Numbered from the stretch's first letter, positions 36,312 through 47,745 are shown. The stretch: 64,000 nt of DNA from Tamarix chinensis (GCA_030549775.1 CM060176.1:95037815-95101814); one strand, 5' to 3'. A program made the numbers and translations. The notes: generated by a model not told the origin, from the sequence alone.

Positions 36312-37581
36312 AACCTTCATTTCAAATACCTAGGCATCACTCTCTCCAGCACTAAACTATCTGCTCATATATGTTAGCTCCTCTTGGACCAACTGGATAA
36401 TAAACTGAGATCCTGGACCGTTCAATTCCTCTCCTATGCTGGTAAGGTTCAGCTCATCAACTCCACTCTCTTTGGCATGTATTCCTATTGGTCTTCCATG
36501 TTCCTCCTCCCGCAAGCTGTGATACACAAGATCAACAAGATAATCAGAAATTTCTTTTGGGGGGGACACCGATACTACCAAAAGATTACACATGATTGCC
36601 TGGGGAAAGATATGCAAGGAACACAATTATGGGGGATTAGGGATCAAGGAAGTCCTAGGCTGGAATAGGGCTATGCTCTGCAAATGGATATGGAAACTAA
36701 CCCAACCATCTGACTCCCTTTGGGTGAAATGGGTTAAAGAGTACTACCTGAGACATTCTGATTTTTGGCATGTATCTGCAAAACGCAATGACTCTTGGGC
36801 CTGGAGGAGTTTGATCCATTTGAGAGATTCCCTTATCAGGAAAGCCGGGTCGATTAATCATGCAAGTACTCAATTAGAGGCGTGTGCCCACCATGGTAAA
36901 CTCTATGTTAAAAATATATACCTATGGCTGACTGATCAACAGAGAACATGGAGATTCTCTCAAGTTATCTGGGAGAAGGTATGTATGCCTAGGCATACTA
37001 TCATAACATGGTTGGCTAGCCAAAAATCTCTTGCCACACATGATAATTTGCATAAAAGAGGGGTCAGCTTAGCAAGCGTATGTTACTTATGTGACCACTC
37101 TCAAGAGTTTGTTTCCCATCTGTTCTTTTCATGCCCCTTCTCTTCTCAGCTGTGGCAAATAGTTCTCCTATGGCTTGGTATTTGCAGACCAATTTGGTCC
37201 ATCTCCCACGAGCTATACTGGTTCAAACAACACTGTAGGGGGAAAAATTGGAAGAAGAAATGCCTCAGAGTAGCCTTCCAAGCTACTATTTATATGCTCT
37301 GACAAGAACGGAACTCAAGAATATTTACACAAAGAAGGCCTACACAAGATAATCTGTTAAGATAGATTAAATTTTCAGTAGCTACTAGAATGTTTGCACT
37401 CAAATGTACTGGTGCAGACACCATAGCTTAGTTTTTGATGAGATGAATGTAGTTGTGCTATGCTGATTTTAATTTCAGCTGGCCCAACAGGCTTGTAAGG
37501 CTCTAATGAGCCGCGTATGGTTGTATTGTTGGAATGGTTGGCTACTGTAGCCTTATAATATTGACTCTTTTTCCAAAAAAA
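36312..37581 (+). mobile_element. 5'-truncated LINE (L1-type), left arm only
   Basis: Codes for the end of ORF2 in two frames joined by a frameshift near 36,590. Frame one has FKYLGITLS...LSYAGKVQLINSTLFGMYSYW (end of RT), and frame two has NYGGLGIKEVLGWNRAMLCK. It then has the zf-RVT zinc-binding region ending CYLCDHSQEFVSHLFFSC around 37,075-37,130. The frame stops at 37,302, and a 3' UTR follows ending in an eight-A tail. It is flanked by a ~10-bp target duplication, as expected for target-primed reverse transcription. The RT catalytic core is absent (5' truncation) and one in-frame stop lies upstream (AHIC*LLL), so it is dead. The undisturbed target in the right arm shows it arrived after the inverted duplication. 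Confidence 0.88.
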
Positions 37582-37639
37582 AGTCATAAACATAGTATAT
37601 TTTATATTGTGAAACTGAGAGAGTAACAAATATGATTAA

Positions 37640-38830
37640 TAAAATCTTAACTTTATAATATCATATTGGAACACAAACTTCTAGAATTTTACCTTTTTTC
37701 TCCCAAATTTTCTCATAATTTATAGATTATTTTTCCTATAAAAATTCAAATACATTTACACATTAAATCACTTAAACCCTACACTAAATGAGCCATTTAT
37801 TTTAATTTCTAGATTTTTCCTCTTTCTTTTCTCTAATAAAACAAGTTAAACATCAGTTACAATAATAACATTAGATTTTCCTACCCTATCAATTTGCTCC
37901 CTTCCAAATGTACTAATAATTTCAAATCTTTCTAATGATTTCTAGAATTTTCTAATGATCTTCCTTCCAAATCTCAATGGTACTTATAATTTCATTTTTT
38001 TTCTTATTATTTCTAGATTTATCACTTAATAAATCATTTATTTTAATTTCAAGATTACAAAAACATAATGAAGTACTCCCTTCGTTTCTATAAGGAAGTC
38101 CTCACAAATTTCAATGAAATTTTTTTACAATTAATATCTTTTAATATATATCCACAACCAAAAGATATGAAAAAATAATACTATAAAAGTATTTTTTAAT
38201 ACGAATATAACAACTATATTGTTATATCATAATGTATTATATTTTAAGATAAAAAATAGTTAAAATTTGTCTTCGAAAATCACAATGACTTTCTTTAGAA
38301 ACAGAGTGAGTATTATTTTATGGTCCACCTATAATATTTTTCTATGTTTGGTAATTTACATTTTTTTTAAATATACACCACATTAAACTTTCTACACTAT
38401 CAATTTCCTCCCTTCCAAATCCCAATAGTATTAATTAATAATTTCAAATTTTCTCACTTTTTTTATACAGTGACCACATTAAATTTTCATACTATATCAA
38501 TTTCTTCGCTTCCAAATCTTGAAGATATTACTAATTACAATGTTTTCTCACTTTTTTTAAAATAGTGACCATATTAAATTTTATGCACCACCAATTTCCT
38601 CCCTTCCAAATCCAAACGGTATTAATTAATAATTTTAAAATTTTCTCATTATTTATAAACAATTACCATATTAAAATTTTCCACCCTATTAAATCTCAGC
38701 AATGCTAATAATTTAAAATTTTTCTTATGATTTATAGAAAATTTCAATTTCCTTTCTTCCAAATCTAAATGGTACTTATAATTTTAAAATTTTCTCATGA
38801 TTTTTAGAATTTTATTTTCTCTATAAAAAC
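37640..38830 (+). repeat. Degenerate ~100-bp repeat array, left arm part 2
   Basis: More copies of ttccaaatc(cc)aa..gtactaataattt(c/a)aaattttctca (near 37,905, 37,970, 38,410, 38,510, 38,610 and 38,760), interrupted by a Stowaway MITE. The minus-strand copies in the right arm occupy 58,230-59,260. Confidence 0.75.
38076..38310. mobile_element. Stowaway-type MITE, left-arm copy
   Basis: 235 bp with terminal inverted repeats CTCCCTTCGTTTCTATAAGG / CTTTAGAAACAGAGTGAG (Stowaway consensus CTCCCTCCGTTTC...) and TA on both sides. Tc1/mariner-derived and non-coding. The copy at 58,776-59,008 is at the equivalent place in the right arm, so it is older than the duplication. Confidence 0.85.
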
Positions 38831-40065
38831 CCACTTCTCAACTAGTAGATGAGATAAACTAATAGACAATTAGGAGTGAGTACAACTCTACAATTTATTT
38901 TATTTTGTTATGATCAAGAAAATATTTTATTATCTATTTATTAAAACTACAATGACATATCCTCCACGATATGTTTTTTCTTTCTTGATATGTAGAGTTT
39001 AGCAATTTCTTAAAATTTATTTTAATTAGTTATTTTTTTAAATAATGCTTTTTCTTTTTAAGAATTTTCCATTTTCATAATATAAAAAATTAATATAACT
39101 TATTTGTCATAACTCTATGGTATTTTTCTATTTATTTATTAATATCATTTTAAATATTATTTATTACGTATTGTGCATATAATTTATATTAATTTTGCCA
39201 AATATATATTGTGAAGAGTTTTGGTTAATTACAACTTTTCAATAGTAGTTCTTCGATGCATTTATTTTTAGACATATTATATTAATGACAAACATAAAAA
39301 AGCAAAAATACACTAGCCTATGAAAAGGAGACATATATGGATAAAAAAATTATATATGTACTAAAATATGAAAAACATCTACAAATATATATAATTATAA
39401 TGCTTCATAAATTGAATAAATTTGGCAAAGAGAATAATATTTCTAAAATTCATGCAACGTGAGAATTTTACATATAATTCGTAAAATTGAACATCTAAAT
39501 CCATATTAACTAAACTCGTGAATAGCATTATAGCTCCTATAAGTTTCTAACAATGTCAATAAAATTTATATATATATAATTAAATATGTGTTTAAATATT
39601 TCATTAAAAGTACATATTTGCACCCAAAAAAAACTTCAAAAGTCTAAGAAGTCGTAAGTTAATTATACACAATGAGTCTAGAGATTCATAATTAAAAAAT
39701 ATATATTAGAATTATATATATATATATTATGAAATAAAGGATTATGAGACAATACTTGATGCCCCCTGACAGCGGGATCATCAAACTAGTATAAAGAATT
39801 TTATTAATATTAGCATTTCCTAAATTATAAATAAATGTATATGAATTAAACTCTAAGGAAAAAATATTATTAAGAAACGTAAATTCCAAAAAACAAACGA
39901 CACTAGTTAAAAATTATATTATCAAGATAAATATATAATCCTAATGAAAATGTAGGACCATAATCACATGATTTACATTAATAAAAAAAATAATAGTGCG
40001 GATATATATTTTAAAATTTTAATGACCAATTAGATGAAGCTTCAAGGAATCCTTAGTTAGTGTTA

Positions 40066-40365
40066 TCTAAAGGCATGTTGTGCTTATAGGAAGCTTCACC
40101 TCTTCAGACGTGCATGGAGATCATAAATGGAGCCATTGAATCCACAACTTATCGCCTCAAGATAATTGTCATTGAGTTACCCAGGCCATTGGCAAATAGA
40201 GTCCTCAATGCCATAGAAGTTAGAGCATCATCCTTTCATTTCTGTAAGGACATGACAGAGCCCAAAGCTAGACATCACATCTTAATCTGTCAGACCGATG
40301 ATCTTTACTAACAAACTTTGTTAAAGTTTGCAAAATGGGAAGAAAATAATAATGCCAACAGATAT
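40066..40365 (+). other. Exon-like ORF, left-arm copy
   Basis: An open reading frame with ordinary, protein-like composition in very AT-rich surroundings. It is preceded by an acceptor-like ttatag at 40,084-40,089 and includes EIINGAIESTTYRL, LANRVLNAIEVRASSFHF and ARHHILICQTDDLY. The right-arm copy (minus strand) encodes the same peptide with conservative and some radical changes and stays open for 114 codons. I do not recognise the family. It looks like a fragment of a host gene captured before the duplication. The left copy stops at 40,309, a few codons earlier than the right. Confidence 0.4.
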
Positions 40366-41394
40366 AGAGTAGTGGAACTACATATAATTAAAGTAGTGAG
40401 TAAAGTATGGATAAAATTTCCTAAAGTTCTATTATTTTCTTTCCATATTGAGAATTCCACTAATATTAATATTTCTTTATATTAATTATATATATATATA
40501 TATATGTCATAATTTAGAAAAATGTATATATAAGATAAATATAAATTTTGAGAAAATTCAAAATTCTAAAACTATTAAAGTATAAATATCGGCCACTACC
40601 TACATCGTAATTATGCACAACATCTATTTTATGCCTCTTCATAACTCCTAGTAGGGGTGGATAGTAGACTTAATTGTAGAATACAAAATACTAGTATTTT
40701 TGGGTGTTTAATTATCCATATGATATGTAATACATTAATAATACCGTCTGGATCATCCTCCTTATTAGGATTCAATATTTTTTCAGAAACAAAAGTGATA
40801 CATGGAAACAAAACTCATTTTTTGTGTATAATCAAAGGTTGTTAGCATGTAGTAGATAGAATATGCACATTCTTTCATATTTATAGATGACCATTCATAG
40901 AAGAAAAAAAAAAGGTAGAATAGCATTGTGACTTACCAATAAATAAATATAAAAAATGTTGAAATATGTACACCCATAAATAAAAGTTAATTAAAAAATA
41001 AAAATATTTTGCATATGAAATATCAAAAATAGCATTTATAATCCAATCATAAGGGATACATTTATTAAGGATTTTTTTTCCATAGGTAAGATTAATAAAT
41101 AGAGCTCACAAAACAAGTACACCTTATTATCATTAACACATAAATATTTGGATTTTATTTTTATTAATGTATAAATAAAAAATTATAAGAATTTATTAAG
41201 ATTTAAAGTTTTTAAAGTATTATATTTTAATAAAAATAAATTCTACATATTTTTATCACTATAAAATAATTTTAAAACTATATTTTTATAAAATTAAATT
41301 CAATATTTTTTTACATCTTCCAATACACTCTTGTGTCGGCAAAATGCACATAAATTACGTGACGTCTGGGCAAACCTTAAAAACATAGCGAGTG

Positions 41395-41600
41395 AGGAGC
41401 CCACTTTTTTCACTATCATGTTTAAGGCGCCTTAGAAGCATGCCCGATTACGAAGCCCACTTTCACATTAATTATGTTTGAGGCGCCTTATTAAAAGATA
41501 CCCGACTGCGAAGCCCACTTTAGGCGCCTTGAAAAGATACCCGCCGATTACGAAGGCGCCCTTAAGCTTTAGGCGCCTGACAAACAAATTGAAAAAGAGC
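41395..41600 (+). repeat. GGCGCC-containing tandem repeat, left arm inner edge
   Basis: Units of (tta)aggcgcctta...gatacccgactgcgaagcccacttt, about four copies with variable spacing. Each has the palindrome ggcgcc and the (g)cgaagccca string. The mirrored copy is at 47,565-47,745. Confidence 0.8.
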
Positions 41601-41626
41601 CGCCCGACGCCTCCTCGGCGAAAATT

Positions 41627-43763
41627 TGGGTTGGGTTTGGATTGATTTGGATTTTTGGGTCAAGATCGGGTTTCATGTTAGGTTAGGTTGGGTCATTTTT
41701 GCAAGGTCTAAGTCAGCATGTGTTTCGCAAATGATTTACCACTGCAAAAGGCCTTAACTGATCAATTTTAGCTTTCTTTTGCCTTATTGGATCTGACTGT
41801 TAACCCACATAAGAGGAACCTGCTCCGCCGGGGTGTCCATGAGGTGCAAAAACGTGATATGCTAGAACTGCTACAACGAACTCATGGAATACTACTGGTG
41901 TATCTAGGTGTTCCGTTAGCAAGGAGTAGGTTGACCACCGCTCAGTTCTAGATGTTGATTGACAAGATCAATCATTGTCTGAAGCAATGGCAAGGAAGAT
42001 TCTTGAGTTATGATGGGCAGCGGCAGTTCATTAAATCAATATGATATATCATCCAGTCATATTAGAGTCGGTGTTTTTATCCTTCCCTAGAAGGTCTTAC
42101 ATTGCATTCTATTAAAGCTTGGTACTACAAAGGCTTTGGGTTCATGGAGTATTATAGTATGGTTACGAAATCTTACTCTAATGGGATAGTAGGACGACAT
42201 CACACGGAGTTCTGGAACATTGTAGCTCCTAGAAAACTTTTATAGAATGTGTCCACAAAGAAAGATATGCTGTGAGCTCAAATGGGTGCACAAATATTAT
42301 TAGAAACGGGAGAATGTCTAGCAAGTGCAACTTCCAGCTTTTCTGGATTGATGACCCGCATATTGTCTTTACGTGGAACATTAGGATTGTTTCAGGGGCA
42401 GCAGTAGCAGCAGCTATGTACAGCAGAGGGCAGCTATCGTATTTCTAAGGTTTACCATCTTATTAGACCTGAAGGTATGAAGGTGCAATGGTATCAACTT
42501 GTTTGGTATCCTCCTATCACTGTCTAGGCAATAGTTTATATTCTGGCTACCATTCCACGGGAGGCACAAAATATGTGCAGGAGGGCTATGGAGTTATGAC
42601 TGATGGTGTACACGAGTTCTGTGGTGCCATAAAGACTTTTCAGACATTTGTTCCTTGACTGTCCATCTACCTGACAACTAGTGGTGGCAGTCCCTCAACG
42701 ACTCGGCCGGTGAATATCCTGCCTTAGAAGCAGCGACTTGGCTGGGGATTACACCTAAATAGATCCTAGGATGGGGGATATTGGATGGTTTACTCGATGG
42801 AATCGCAAGCCCAAGGCGGTAAATATGATGGTACGAACGATTTAGTCATAATGATTTATTCCATTTGGAAGGAGAAGAATGCTCAACTTTCAAGGGAAGG
42901 CTCAACCACTATGGCTACCCTGAGGCAACTGGTTAGAGACTTAGTTTGCTGTACTATTCATTTCAAGGGTGGTATCTCAAAATCTCACTGCATATGTTGT
43001 TGACTCGATTGTTTGAGTGTCTTCTAGGCAGAAGCCATAGATACTCCTCTTTTGATCAGATGTCAAGCAGTTCATGGTCTTATTTATGTAACTTGAGCTG
43101 TGCCTTATGCCATTTGGAAGTTAATTATATGCTAATATTTCTCTAGCTTTGTGGCGGAACCGCTGCTGCAATGCAAAGGATTTGACACCGAAGCTTGTTT
43201 CTGATCCCAAGGGAATGAGGCAATCCAAGATAGATTATTCGCTAAAGCTCCTGCAGTTAGGATGTGGTCTGTAAGTATCTGCAGCATGCTCCCTTTGTGA
43301 TGACTCAGAAACACTAGAACATCTGTTTTTCATTTTACTTACTATAAGACACTGTCGTCTACCTTGATAACAGCCACCGGTAGTTAGTGGATGGGAGTTT
43401 ACCATACATGGGGAGAACGCAGCAAACAAATGGATATTTCAGCATACCAATATTCCCTGGACCCAACTCAAGAACAATATTGTGAAGGACATGGTCACTA
43501 GTATGATAGGCTTCAGCGCATGCAAATCTTATACAAAAATGCTGGCCATGGTAGATAGGCCCAATTCATAATTTTGATGTACTCATTTGCCATTTTGGTA
43601 ATTTATATAATCCTTCTCCTAAATTTGGACTTACAGTTTATACATCGTTCACCCACATTGTTCAATTGAACAACACCGTTTATACATGATTCATAGATCA
43701 GCAACATTACCAAGGTTAAAAATCAATACAACTCGATACAGCAACCAGTAAAAAAGCACAAGT
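41627..43763 (+). pseudogene. Old LINE remnant in the spacer
   Basis: Between ~41,820 and 42,060 the plus strand reads, through stops, YLGVPLARSRLTTAQF, IDKINHCLKQWQGRFLSYDG and QRQFIKS. This is the canonical end of a plant LINE RT domain. Further pieces are a zf-RVT start (VYHLIRP...WYQLVWYPP, ~42,450-42,510), HLFLDCPS (~42,650), and a C-terminal YSIWKEKNAQLSREGSTT (~42,865). A second, displaced zf-RVT piece (MLPLCDDSETLEHLFF, ~43,290-43,335) suggests an internal duplication or a second element. More decayed than the LINE at 36,312. It lies tail-to-tail with the PATRONUS-like gene and is outside the duplicated arms. Confidence 0.7.
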
Positions 43764-44789
43764 TCAACTCTTTCCAGCAGTCATGTTAAGATTGCGGGGA
43801 GGTGATTGTTTCAACTCAAGGTCGAACTTCACATTCACCCAATCTTTAAGGGGACTCCTAGGAGGCGAGAAGCTGAGCTCAGGAGAAGGCACTTCTGGGA
43901 GGGATATCTCATCCTCCGATTTGTACTCCCATGAAGTCTCAACCTAAATTAAAGGACAAGAAAATCAGTCAATGAAACGCCAAGCTCTTTCAAGAGCGAG
44001 CAACCCATCAGAAAGTCATGAAAAGAAAAGGGAGAGTTAGCATACCTCTAGAGAATTTGGTGACACTGCATGTAGTTCAGGCTTAACAGCTGGTGGAGCA
44101 GGCTCTGAATACAAAGCAAACAACTCTTCAGCAGGAAAACAAACACGCGCGCGCCCCCAGGATAAAAAAAGATTTGGAATATTTACTCACCTTTTCTCAA
44201 TCCAAGAAGTTCTAAATAATACTCCATGCTCATAGTTCTTGTCGGATCTTTAATGCATTCGCTGTGATTGTGCAGAAAACCCTCTTCTGAAATCCAATCA
44301 TTAGGTAATACCTTCTCTTCCTTCGTTGCCAAAACCTTTTCGCATAAATTCTCCTTCGTAGCCGTCGATGCCTCTTTCAGCTGTGCCTTCTTGGAGTTTG
44401 TAAGGTCACCAAGTGGTTTCCTGGTCACTTTCTCCCCACCTTTGAGTACACTCTCATTCTTCTGAGCAACAAGGGGTTTATTAGCCTTAGAGGAACCCAT
44501 GTCGAAGGAACCGATACTCCCATGATTGTTTCGACTGTTCAAATCTTGAAGAGGCTTCCTTGTTCTTGTCCCTGAATTCTTTCCACCAAGTGCGACCTTT
44601 TTCTGTGCTTTCAAATCAGTGGCTTTTGCTCCAAGAGCAGATCCTGTATAACCATATCATTCAATATTATGATTAAGTTTATAGCGATGGTTGAGAATGA
44701 CACTTAGCAACATGAATCATGTATGTACCGTCAAATTGAGTATTTTGAGTTTGATCGTGGATCAGGCTTCTCGTCCGGGACGACGCCAT
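43764..44789 (-). CDS. PATRONUS-like protein (plant securin)
   Basis: Four coding exons: 44,789-44,729; 44,643-44,191; 44,104-44,046; 43,943-43,764. All introns are GT-AG and phases agree, giving 250 aa. The start is fixed by an in-frame TGA two codons upstream. Two destruction boxes follow each other: RKPLQDLN (residues 49-56, RxxLxxxN) and RKPLGDLTN (95-103). GFLHNHSECI (~142-151) matches the conserved GxFLHDHSKCI core of Arabidopsis PANS1/PANS2, and SPLKDW (221-226) matches the family's C-terminal region. Known role of the family: nuclear separase inhibitors degraded through APC/C, protecting centromeric cohesion in meiosis and mitosis. D-boxes and core are seen; the securin function is inferred from the family. 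No RNA or other enzyme domain. It is the only apparently intact gene here and sits at the centre of the inverted duplication, outside both arms. Confidence 0.85.
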
Positions 44790-45194
44790 TAGTCACTCTA
44801 TGGAAAAATTCAGCTCAGTGTTCTTCCAAAATTAGGAAACGAATGCAACATGTCAATCTTCAAAAACACTGACCTTAGAAAATAAAACCTAAATCCCCAT
44901 CTAAACTAGGTTCCATAATCTTTGTTTTACAGACGGGACTATCAGTTCAGAAAGCAACATCAAAAAAACGTCCATTCAATTTTCATATGATAAATTTCCC
45001 CCGAGGCGAGAACAGAACCATAGACTTCCAATCACAGAAGAAGGCAAGAAGCATACGGTATGAACGAGTTCTTCCCCTCGATCTTTTCTCTTACGCATAA
45101 TCAAAACACTGTTGCTTACGAAAGTGCTATGGATAGTTTTACTGACTCAGCTCGCCAAGCGAACTGGAGAAGCCAAGTCAGATGGACCATAATC
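44790..45194. other. 5' flank / probable 5' UTR of the PATRONUS-like gene
   Basis: Sequence directly upstream of the start codon on the minus strand. No other gene. GC is higher near 45,000-45,070 than elsewhere, consistent with a transcribed leader, but the transcription start is not identifiable. Confidence 0.35.
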
Positions 45195-45372
45195 TGTTGG
45201 AGCATTCTTGATCTGTTTTTAGAAGGGTTAGTTAGCTGACCTGAGGACTTGTTAATCATTCTGATTCGTTGCAGCAGACGTTCCATGCATCCGAGGAACC
45301 ATTTTGTCTTTGCTGTAATTCATTCGAAGATTGATAAACATAATATAAATCTTTTTCTCTCTCCCAATATCA
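45195..45372 (+). mobile_element. Solo copia-type LTR, 178 bp
   Basis: Starts TGTTGGAGCATTCTTG, ends cttttctctctcccaatatca, and is flanked by TAATC and TAAGC (4 of 5 identical). The TGTTGGAG start and the pyrimidine-rich ctctctccc..atatca end are typical of small Ty1/copia or TRIM LTRs. No primer-binding site or polypurine tract is adjacent, so it is a solo LTR. It lies in the promoter/leader region of the PATRONUS-like gene, opposite in strand. Confidence 0.65.
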
Positions 45373-45556
45373 TAAGCACATTGCCGAATGTTCATCAAGG
45401 GTGACCCTCGGAGTTCATTTTATGTAATATTTTATATATTAATAATGGAAAATGCTAAATATAGCCCTTAGAACTATGGTTGAGAAACTAAAAAGAATTT
45501 TTTTTATCATTTAATAACACCAATCTACTTGCATATTATGCATTCCTAATTTAATA
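45373..45556. other. AT-rich DNA between the solo LTR and the MITE
   Basis: Nothing recognised. Confidence 0.5.
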
Positions 45557-45803
45557 CTCCCTCTGTATAATTAAAAAAAAAAGTCATTCTATTATTAAAT
45601 TTTTATATAAAAAAAAGTTATTTAAAAAAAATTAAAACTTAGTTTTCATTTTTACCCTAACTTCTTTTTAATTATATATGCATTAAATCTTTTGTTATTT
45701 TTCAATAAAAAATGCAAGTATAATTTTAAAATAATTTTATTACTTTCTTAAAAAGTGTACAAATTAATAGAATGACTTTCTTTTTAACACAAAGAGAAGA
45801 GAG
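45557..45803. mobile_element. Stowaway-type MITE upstream of the PATRONUS-like gene
   Basis: 247 bp between TA dinucleotides. Inverted ends CTCCCTCTGTATAATTAAAA / ...TTTTTAACACAAAGAGAAGAGAG carry matching sub-ends gtcattctatt and aatagaatgac. Same superfamily as the arm copies but only distantly similar. Confidence 0.8.
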
Positions 45804-46259
45804 TACTATTTTTTAAAATGAGATTGAATGCTTAAACACAGCTCCAAGGGTTATCATTAGCAAAACCGACTAATAATCTATTGTTATTCATTGATTATAT
45901 ATGTACCTGGAACCTATTGGCTACTAATGTATTGTTAATCATTGAGAATATAATCTTAAATAACGTGTTTTAGTTTACATTAAAAAGTGACTGCAGTGCT
46001 ATGAGGTCATTTTAACAACATAATGTGTCATTTAAATGTTTCTAATATAATATAAAATACTATCTCCCTAAATATTTTTTATTTAAGTGAACCATAAATA
46101 AGTATAAGAAGCATTTTATTGGGGGGGTGGGTGGAGGAAATTCATGCTATGACAACTACGACAACACCGCGACTATGGGCACGATTTTTATGCATGAGCC
46201 AGAGCATATTATTTACAAATTACAATGTCAGAAAATCGAATGAACCGGAGGCCATACTG
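45804..46259. other. AT-rich DNA, no gene
   Basis: Nothing recognised besides a short G-run near 46,120. Confidence 0.5.
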
Positions 46260-46499
46260 AGTGAACGGTGGTCGAATCGGTTCAACCAGTTTTGATCCTG
46301 TTATAATGCAGTGGATTAAAAAAGTCCGAAAATTCTATGTTTACCGCTGCTCTAGACTCTGTGAAGATACGATGTATCCTTTGAATTTTCTGACATTGAT
46401 TGATTGTAAAGGATTAGCGAGGAGAGAACCGGTACTTCAGCACACTAAGAAAATTCTTTACTTTCTGTGGTTCAAATTGACATTGAGTGTGGACTTTAC

Positions 46500-47036
46500 T
46501 TTCTTCTCCCCGCTTCTTCGCCTATCAACGGTCTAGTACCGAGGCTGAATATAAGCTGGATTGAAAATTCGCTACGAGAATCAGGTGCACCGATTTGTGG
46601 TTCCCCCTATTTCATGGCGCCGCAGCAATCCCTGAGCCACTAATCCCACTACCATGAATCGAGTGTTCCATGGTTATGGACGGATAAAGCACAGAGCGGG
46701 TTCGATGCAGCTTGCTCGCCGGGTGTTTCGTCTCTCTCCTAAAGATTGTGGCCAATGTGTTCACTAAACCTTCAGACAAAGACCGTTCTCACTGTTCAAG
46801 ATCACTCCCTCGCATCATGGGGTCAATGGGCTCGGTTGGTGGTGTGACTATTCCTATTCCTATTCCTCTTCCTTTTTCTTTTTTGTTGATGTGGGAGCTA
46901 GAATTGATACGTAATTACTTTCCTTGATTCTTAAGTTGTAAATGCAAGGCGTGCAAATATATATATATATATATTCTAAGTATTCTATTTGAAAATTAAT
47001 AAACACAATGCATCCCTTCTCTCTCTCAAAATCACG
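46500..47036 (+). pseudogene. Copia RNase H tail plus 3' LTR remnant
   Basis: Broken frames read QRSSTEAEYK (46,528-46,560; family SRSSTEAEYxA), then NRVFHGYGRIKHRA (family NPVFHxRxKHIE) and VANVFTKPSDKD (46,750-46,785; family xADxFTKPL). Together these form the C-terminal RNase H of a Ty1/copia polyprotein. A gatgtgggagc stretch near 46,889 may be the polypurine tract and LTR start. Sequence ending cttctctctctcaaaatca at ~47,036 resembles a copia LTR terminus. Far older than the copia element in the right arm. The 91-aa frame starting at 46,261 lies just before it and is not recognisable. Confidence 0.6.
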
Positions 47037-47381
47037 CCCTGTCTAATGCATTTTCTATCGACAAACAAACTCAGTTGGAAACCGATGAAGAAGACCAATT
47101 AAACCCAAAGATTCAATTTCTAAGTTGAAAGAACAGCTCGCAAAGAAGAACCAGTCAATAATAACAACCCAAATTACAAAATCTACCGTTCACATTCAAG
47201 CAAAAAAATACCCCAGTTCTTAGCGTGATTGGAAAGCTATTAAATCGGACTGAAACTCCCTTATCGTCGTATAATAAATAAGGGGAAAATTCCTCACCCG
47301 GAGTGCGTGCATCATACGAGCTTTAGGAATAACCAATGAAATGGCGAAAGAATTAAGAGTAATTAGAACGTAAAAACTTAC
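47037..47381. other. Intergenic / possible intron of the PATRONUS-like gene
   Basis: No gene recognised. It would be part of a ~2.6-kb leader intron if the upstream exon described next is real. Confidence 0.3.
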
Positions 47382-47512
47382 GGAGATCGTTCGCTGTCTG
47401 CGTACGATTTCGTCAAACGAGAATATTCTTCGTTGTTGCAGATCTTCGTTATTTCGCCTCTTCTGCCCCCTTCCACCCCTCCCTTCCCTTTTTCTTCTTT
47501 TCCGTCGCTACG
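47382..47512 (-). promoter_or_regulatory. Possible non-coding first exon ending in GTAAGT donor
   Basis: On the minus strand a GA-rich, moderately GC-rich leader-like stretch ends CTCC|GTAAGT at 47,382/47,381, a consensus 5' splice site, followed by AT-rich intron-like DNA. It could be the first exon of the PATRONUS-like transcript. That would put the transcription start at or inside the right arm's inner edge. No RNA evidence, and the acceptor is not identified. Confidence 0.3.
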
Positions 47513-47564
47513 AATTTTCGCCGAGGAGGCGTTGGGACTTGGGCGGCTCTTTTTCAATTTTTTT

Positions 47565-47745
47565 GTTAGGCGCCTAAAGCGTAAGGGGGCTTTCGTAATC
47601 GGCGGGTTTCTTTTTGAGGCGCCTAAAGTGGGCTTCGTAGTCGGGTATCTTTTAATAAGCGCCTCAAACATAATTAATGTGAAAGTGGGCTTCGTAATCG
47701 GGCATGCTTCTAAGGCGCCTAAAACATGATAGTGAAAAAAGTGGG
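47565..47745 (-). repeat. GGCGCC-containing tandem repeat, right arm inner edge
   Basis: As written: aggcgcctaaagcg...gtaatcggcggg, then aggcgcctaaagtgggcttcg, then aagcgcctcaaacata..gtgggcttcgtaatcggg, then aggcgcctaaaacatg...gtgggctcc. Four units with ggcgcc (one gcgcct variant), mirrored at 41,395-41,600. Confidence 0.8.

Larger units (their letters stand above)
33501..41626 (+). repeat. Large inverted duplication, left arm
   Basis: Matches the reverse complement of 47,513-63,142 from edge to edge. Outer edge: (a)acttac..agctagtatttac here against gtaaatact...gtaagt at 63,142. Inner edge: gcctcctcggcgaaaatt here against aattttcgccgaggaggc at 47,513. Identity is about 89% over the 205-bp stretch I compared fully (40,104-40,308). 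This arm carries a private LINE insertion of 1.27 kb. Without it the arm is ~6.86 kb. Confidence 0.9.
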
